Assembly (NCBI RefSeq): GCF_000764305.2
Contig: NW_025944682.1
Coordinates: forward strand, 168,711-232,710
Origin: Hyalella azteca
Taxonomy: Eukaryota; Arthropoda; Malacostraca; Amphipoda; Hyalellidae
DNA: 64,000 nt
Reading direction: 5' to 3'
In this document: positions 61,245 through 64,000 of the stretch, in pieces
Layout: each line of letters starts with the position of its first letter
Position numbering within the stretch: the stretch's first letter is position 1
The notes under the pieces: generated by a model
Told to the model about the DNA's origin: nothing
The model's input: only the letters and a program-made list of their open reading frames with translations
Database searches by the model: none
Translations under genes and position numbers: made by a program

Positions 61245-61287
61245 TGCATTAGAATTTCATTATTAATATAGCTTACCACAAGGATTC

Positions 61288-61293
61288 AATAAA
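61288..61293 (+). promoter_or_regulatory. POMP polyadenylation signal AATAAA
   Basis: A canonical hexamer 43 bp after the TAA stop of POMP, in an AT-rich context. A short 3' UTR is inferred. Confidence 0.6.
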
Positions 61294-63061
61294 ATTCCAA
61301 CATCGTGTTCAGTTTTACTTTAATAAAATATAAACTTTAGTGTCAATGGAACCTCTGCCAGTCAGTCGTGGAAGCAATTCACTGTAGATAATTTCAAGAA
61401 CTATAACGATTGGCTTCACAAAAAAAAATACTTTACGATTCCAACTGTGTTGTACGGCTAAAGCCTACATTTAACACTCAACGTGAATCGTCAAATGATG
61501 TGTAACTAAGAGAGCCTCATATATACTTAACCACATGACAACACATCACTGCTGTAATGAAAGCGAAGACTGTTCAACATGTCGCCTATTATACATTATT
61601 TTTAATCATAGCAGACTAAAATCTAATACCTTGTTCAAGAGTTCGCCGGGACTGTGTCAATCATGCATGCAGTTCCGCATTGTTTTCATAATTTTACAAC
61701 TTGTCCCATACACCTAACGGTTTTGTTGCAGAAGTTTCACTTCACAACTTACTTGAAATCATGCAGCGAAATCAGTTCATTACAAACAATTTTAAACTAT
61801 ATATATTTTGCTGCAGAGTATTCATGTAATTTTAACAATTTTATCATCAACACCTTGGTGGCACTAAATCAAATTCACTTAGTGAAGTGAATCCGCTGTA
61901 GTCTGGCTTCAGTAGTTCCCTCTATTGCAAGACCAACCCATTCATGTCCAAGCTGAGTGACGCCATGACACAAGCCTCTTAACACAACCATGCATCCCAC
62001 ACTCTCGTTTACTCTTTATAAGATAATCCAATAGTAACACTAATCAACGCCTAAGAATACCATAAATCAACAACTAGCTACTGATTATCGTCAACGTAAA
62101 TGTGTATATCCCTTAAATAAAACAAGTGCGGATTTCATACGAACACTTATGACACTACACAGGACGACGATGGTATAAAAGTGAAATTTCAATTAGCAAC
62201 TAATTTTCGTCCTAATTAAAGATTTCGCTTTAAATATTTTTAATTCAGTTTATAATTGGGCCACAAATTTTTTAGCAACATTAATTTACAATACAATTTT
62301 CCTATATACCATCACGATGAAAATAAGCTCTCTGTTGAAAGCTGAGCTTATAAATTTGAATTAGGGTGAAGTGGAGAAAAAAGGATGATCGCACAAACTG
62401 TAAAAAATAACTGATCAAACGGCAGTAGTAAAATAAAGCATTCAAGACGTCATAAACGACTAAATATCTATTTAAGGTTATAAATGCATCTATATGAACC
62501 CTCTTCCAGTGCCCAGACACACACTGTATTCTTAATACTATTTTTGGTGCAAGAAGCCCTCAGTTCATCCAAAATTCTACAAGAATTTATGTCAGACAAC
62601 CTGCAATCTTATTGAGACATTCAACATAACTCAAAAGAAAAGCGTAAACGTGTTGTTCAACCGCTGAGTAAGATTTTTCTACATTAGAAAAAAGTTTTTT
62701 TATCGACGATACATTTTTCAGGTTGCACCCACGCTCAAGGCATGGATCAAGCCTTTAGTTTATAAATTCATTTTATAAACTCGGAAGTTTATAAATTCAT
62801 TTATAAACGAATGTTGATAAATGTTTTTCAGCAACATAGAAGAAATGTACTCAGAAGATATATGTGGTGATCGATTCATCTTTTTCTGGCATCACAGCAA
62901 CCTTATAATTCAGGATTAAACATAACGCCAATAATACCTTCTCAAGGTTCTAATAAATATGTGCACAGATGCTAAAAAGCAATGTCAAATCCACAACAAG
63001 AGCAATATCTATCGCCATCATAACGTAACGCTGAATAACAACGGAAAAATGGCGAGGAAAC
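61294..63061. other. Convergent intergenic region between POMP and pantothenate kinase
   Basis: Both genes end here from opposite sides. It likely holds the pantothenate kinase 3' UTR. No other gene was recognised. Confidence 0.5.
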
Positions 63062-63235
63062 GCCATTCGAAATATTGATTCCCATAGCCGAATTTCGCAA
63101 ACATGGGTTCACACAGTTAAATCCTACAAAAAATTGGTTCACATAGTCGAATTTTACAAAAATGTTTTCACATAATTGAATCTCACTAATATTGGTTCAC
63201 GTATTATAATTTCACAAAGATTCTTCAAATAGTTC
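63062..63235. repeat. Degenerate ~35-bp tandem repeat
   Basis: About five units of the form TTGGTTCACATAGTCGAATT plus TTACAAAAA, with heavy divergence. Confidence 0.6.
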
Positions 63236-63581
63236 TCATGCTTCACACAAATGCTCCTTAGATTTTTTAACTGATTCATGATGGCAAAAGTGCACTTCTT
63301 GAAGTAACGAGTCAAAAATTAACAGCCCAAATTTAAGTACAAGTATATTGGCATCCGAAGAATATTGGTAACACTTCTGTATACATAGTTTGGCTGATGC
63401 CATAACTGGTAGAAAAATATTAGACCTGTATTTAGATCTTAGAATACTACTGAAGGAAAATTCGGAGCTGTTCATTGTTGAAGTCACGGCTACGTGGCAT
63501 AAAATAAAACCCGAAAAGTAAAAAAAAAATGATTCCAAAATATTCCCCATTGAATGACAATACAGTGATGCATACAGCAGT

Positions 63582-63680
63582 GAACAATGTATGAGGTTGT
63601 CGTTTCTTACCACCGAACAATGTATGAGGTTGTCGTTTCTTACCACCGAACAATGTATGATGTTGTCGTTCCTTATCACC
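63582..63680. repeat. 33-bp tandem repeat, three units
   Basis: GAACAATGTATGAGGTTGTC followed by GTTTCTTACCACC, starting at 63582, 63615 and 63648. Because 33 is a multiple of three, one minus-strand frame encodes a repeated peptide, but the unit lies beyond the pantothenate kinase stop. Confidence 0.93.
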
Positions 63681-63711
63681 AAAGTATAATACATTTGTAT
63701 AGACTCCCTGC

Positions 63712-63927
63712 TTAACGCTCCGTGCTTCTACCGCACGAAGAGCACTCGGAAGACGCTGAGCTGCCGCGGTCGATGACAGGTTTGCTCTTGGCATCTGGAG
63801 CGGGCGGACATCTTTCCGCATCTGTCTTTTCCTCGCTTGATTTCTTACTCTCGGTGGACTTCTTGTCTTCAGCTCCGTCACCTGACCTCAGCAGCTCAAG
63901 CAGACAGCCAACGGCACCAAAATAGCC
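63712..63927 (-). CDS. Pantothenate kinase, last exon
   Basis: Pantothenate kinase phosphorylates pantothenate with ATP, the first and controlling step of coenzyme A synthesis. This exon follows the acceptor TGCGTTCTCAG and starts GYFGAVGCLLELL, the conserved C-terminal motif of eukaryotic type II kinases (GYFGAVGALLEL in vertebrate PANK1-3). Vertebrate forms end within a few residues of it. Here about 58 more residues follow, Lys/Glu/Ser-rich (EDKKSTESKKSSEEK) and then GSSASSECSSCGR, before TAA. The tail is probably disordered and its role is unknown. The upstream exons, with the catalytic domain, lie beyond the right edge. It converges with POMP. Confidence 0.8.
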   Translation of the reverse strand, partial: GYFGAVGCLLELLRSGDGAEDKKSTESKKSSEEKTDAERCPPAPDAKSKPVIDRGSSASSECSSCGRSTER

Positions 63928-64000
63928 CTGAGAACGCAGGGAGATGAGAACACAATAACGAAAATCATCAATATTGAAAAACACAACAATTTTGAAACAT

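Overview
The window looks like AT-rich nuclear DNA of an arthropod, most likely a crustacean (inference). Genes are broken into many short exons with GT-AG introns. Intergenic DNA is full of small DNA transposons, SINE-like elements, LINE and Penelope-like remnants and minisatellites. One gene is a bedraggled-type SLC6 transporter, and a RAD52 gene is present although fly and worm lack RAD52. Two sites carry Tn5/Nextera adapter sequence next to N bases, so this is a short-read assembly with local errors.

Layout. 1-13.7 kb: no recognisable gene; minisatellites, a LINE tail, two copies of a dispersed (GTCY)n element, and an adapter junction at 10.08 kb. 13.7-26.3 kb, + strand: 19 exons of an SLC6-family transporter whose 5' end was not found; its introns hold repeats, a tRNA-derived SINE and a TTAA-flanked MITE. 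27.8-28.4 kb, - strand: last two exons of a small unidentified membrane protein. 30.3-33.7 kb: a duplicated block, a piggyBac-type MITE, a hAT-type MITE and a LINE fragment. 36.5-42.9 kb, - strand: a complete five-exon RAD52 gene encoding about 1,386 residues, with a normal N-terminal annealing domain and a very long disordered tail. 43.8-49.4 kb: a hAT end, a sequence gap with adapter, a polypurine minisatellite, a 1.9-kb hAT element with a decayed gene, and a 2.2-kb transposon with at least three elements nested in it. 52.3-61.2 kb, + strand: a POMP/UMP1 proteasome maturation factor whose second intron-bounded part starts at 60.6 kb; the proposed start codon sits alone on a small exon 8.3 kb upstream, with Penelope-like sequences, a hammerhead-like inverted repeat and a large pentamer satellite in between. 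63.7 kb to the edge, - strand: last exon of a pantothenate kinase.

The genes do not form a pathway: DNA repair (RAD52), proteasome assembly (POMP), coenzyme A synthesis (pantothenate kinase) and membrane transport (SLC6). The most unusual items are the giant RAD52, the hammerhead-type core in a Penelope-associated inverted repeat, and the way repeats have grown over splice junctions of the SLC6 gene.
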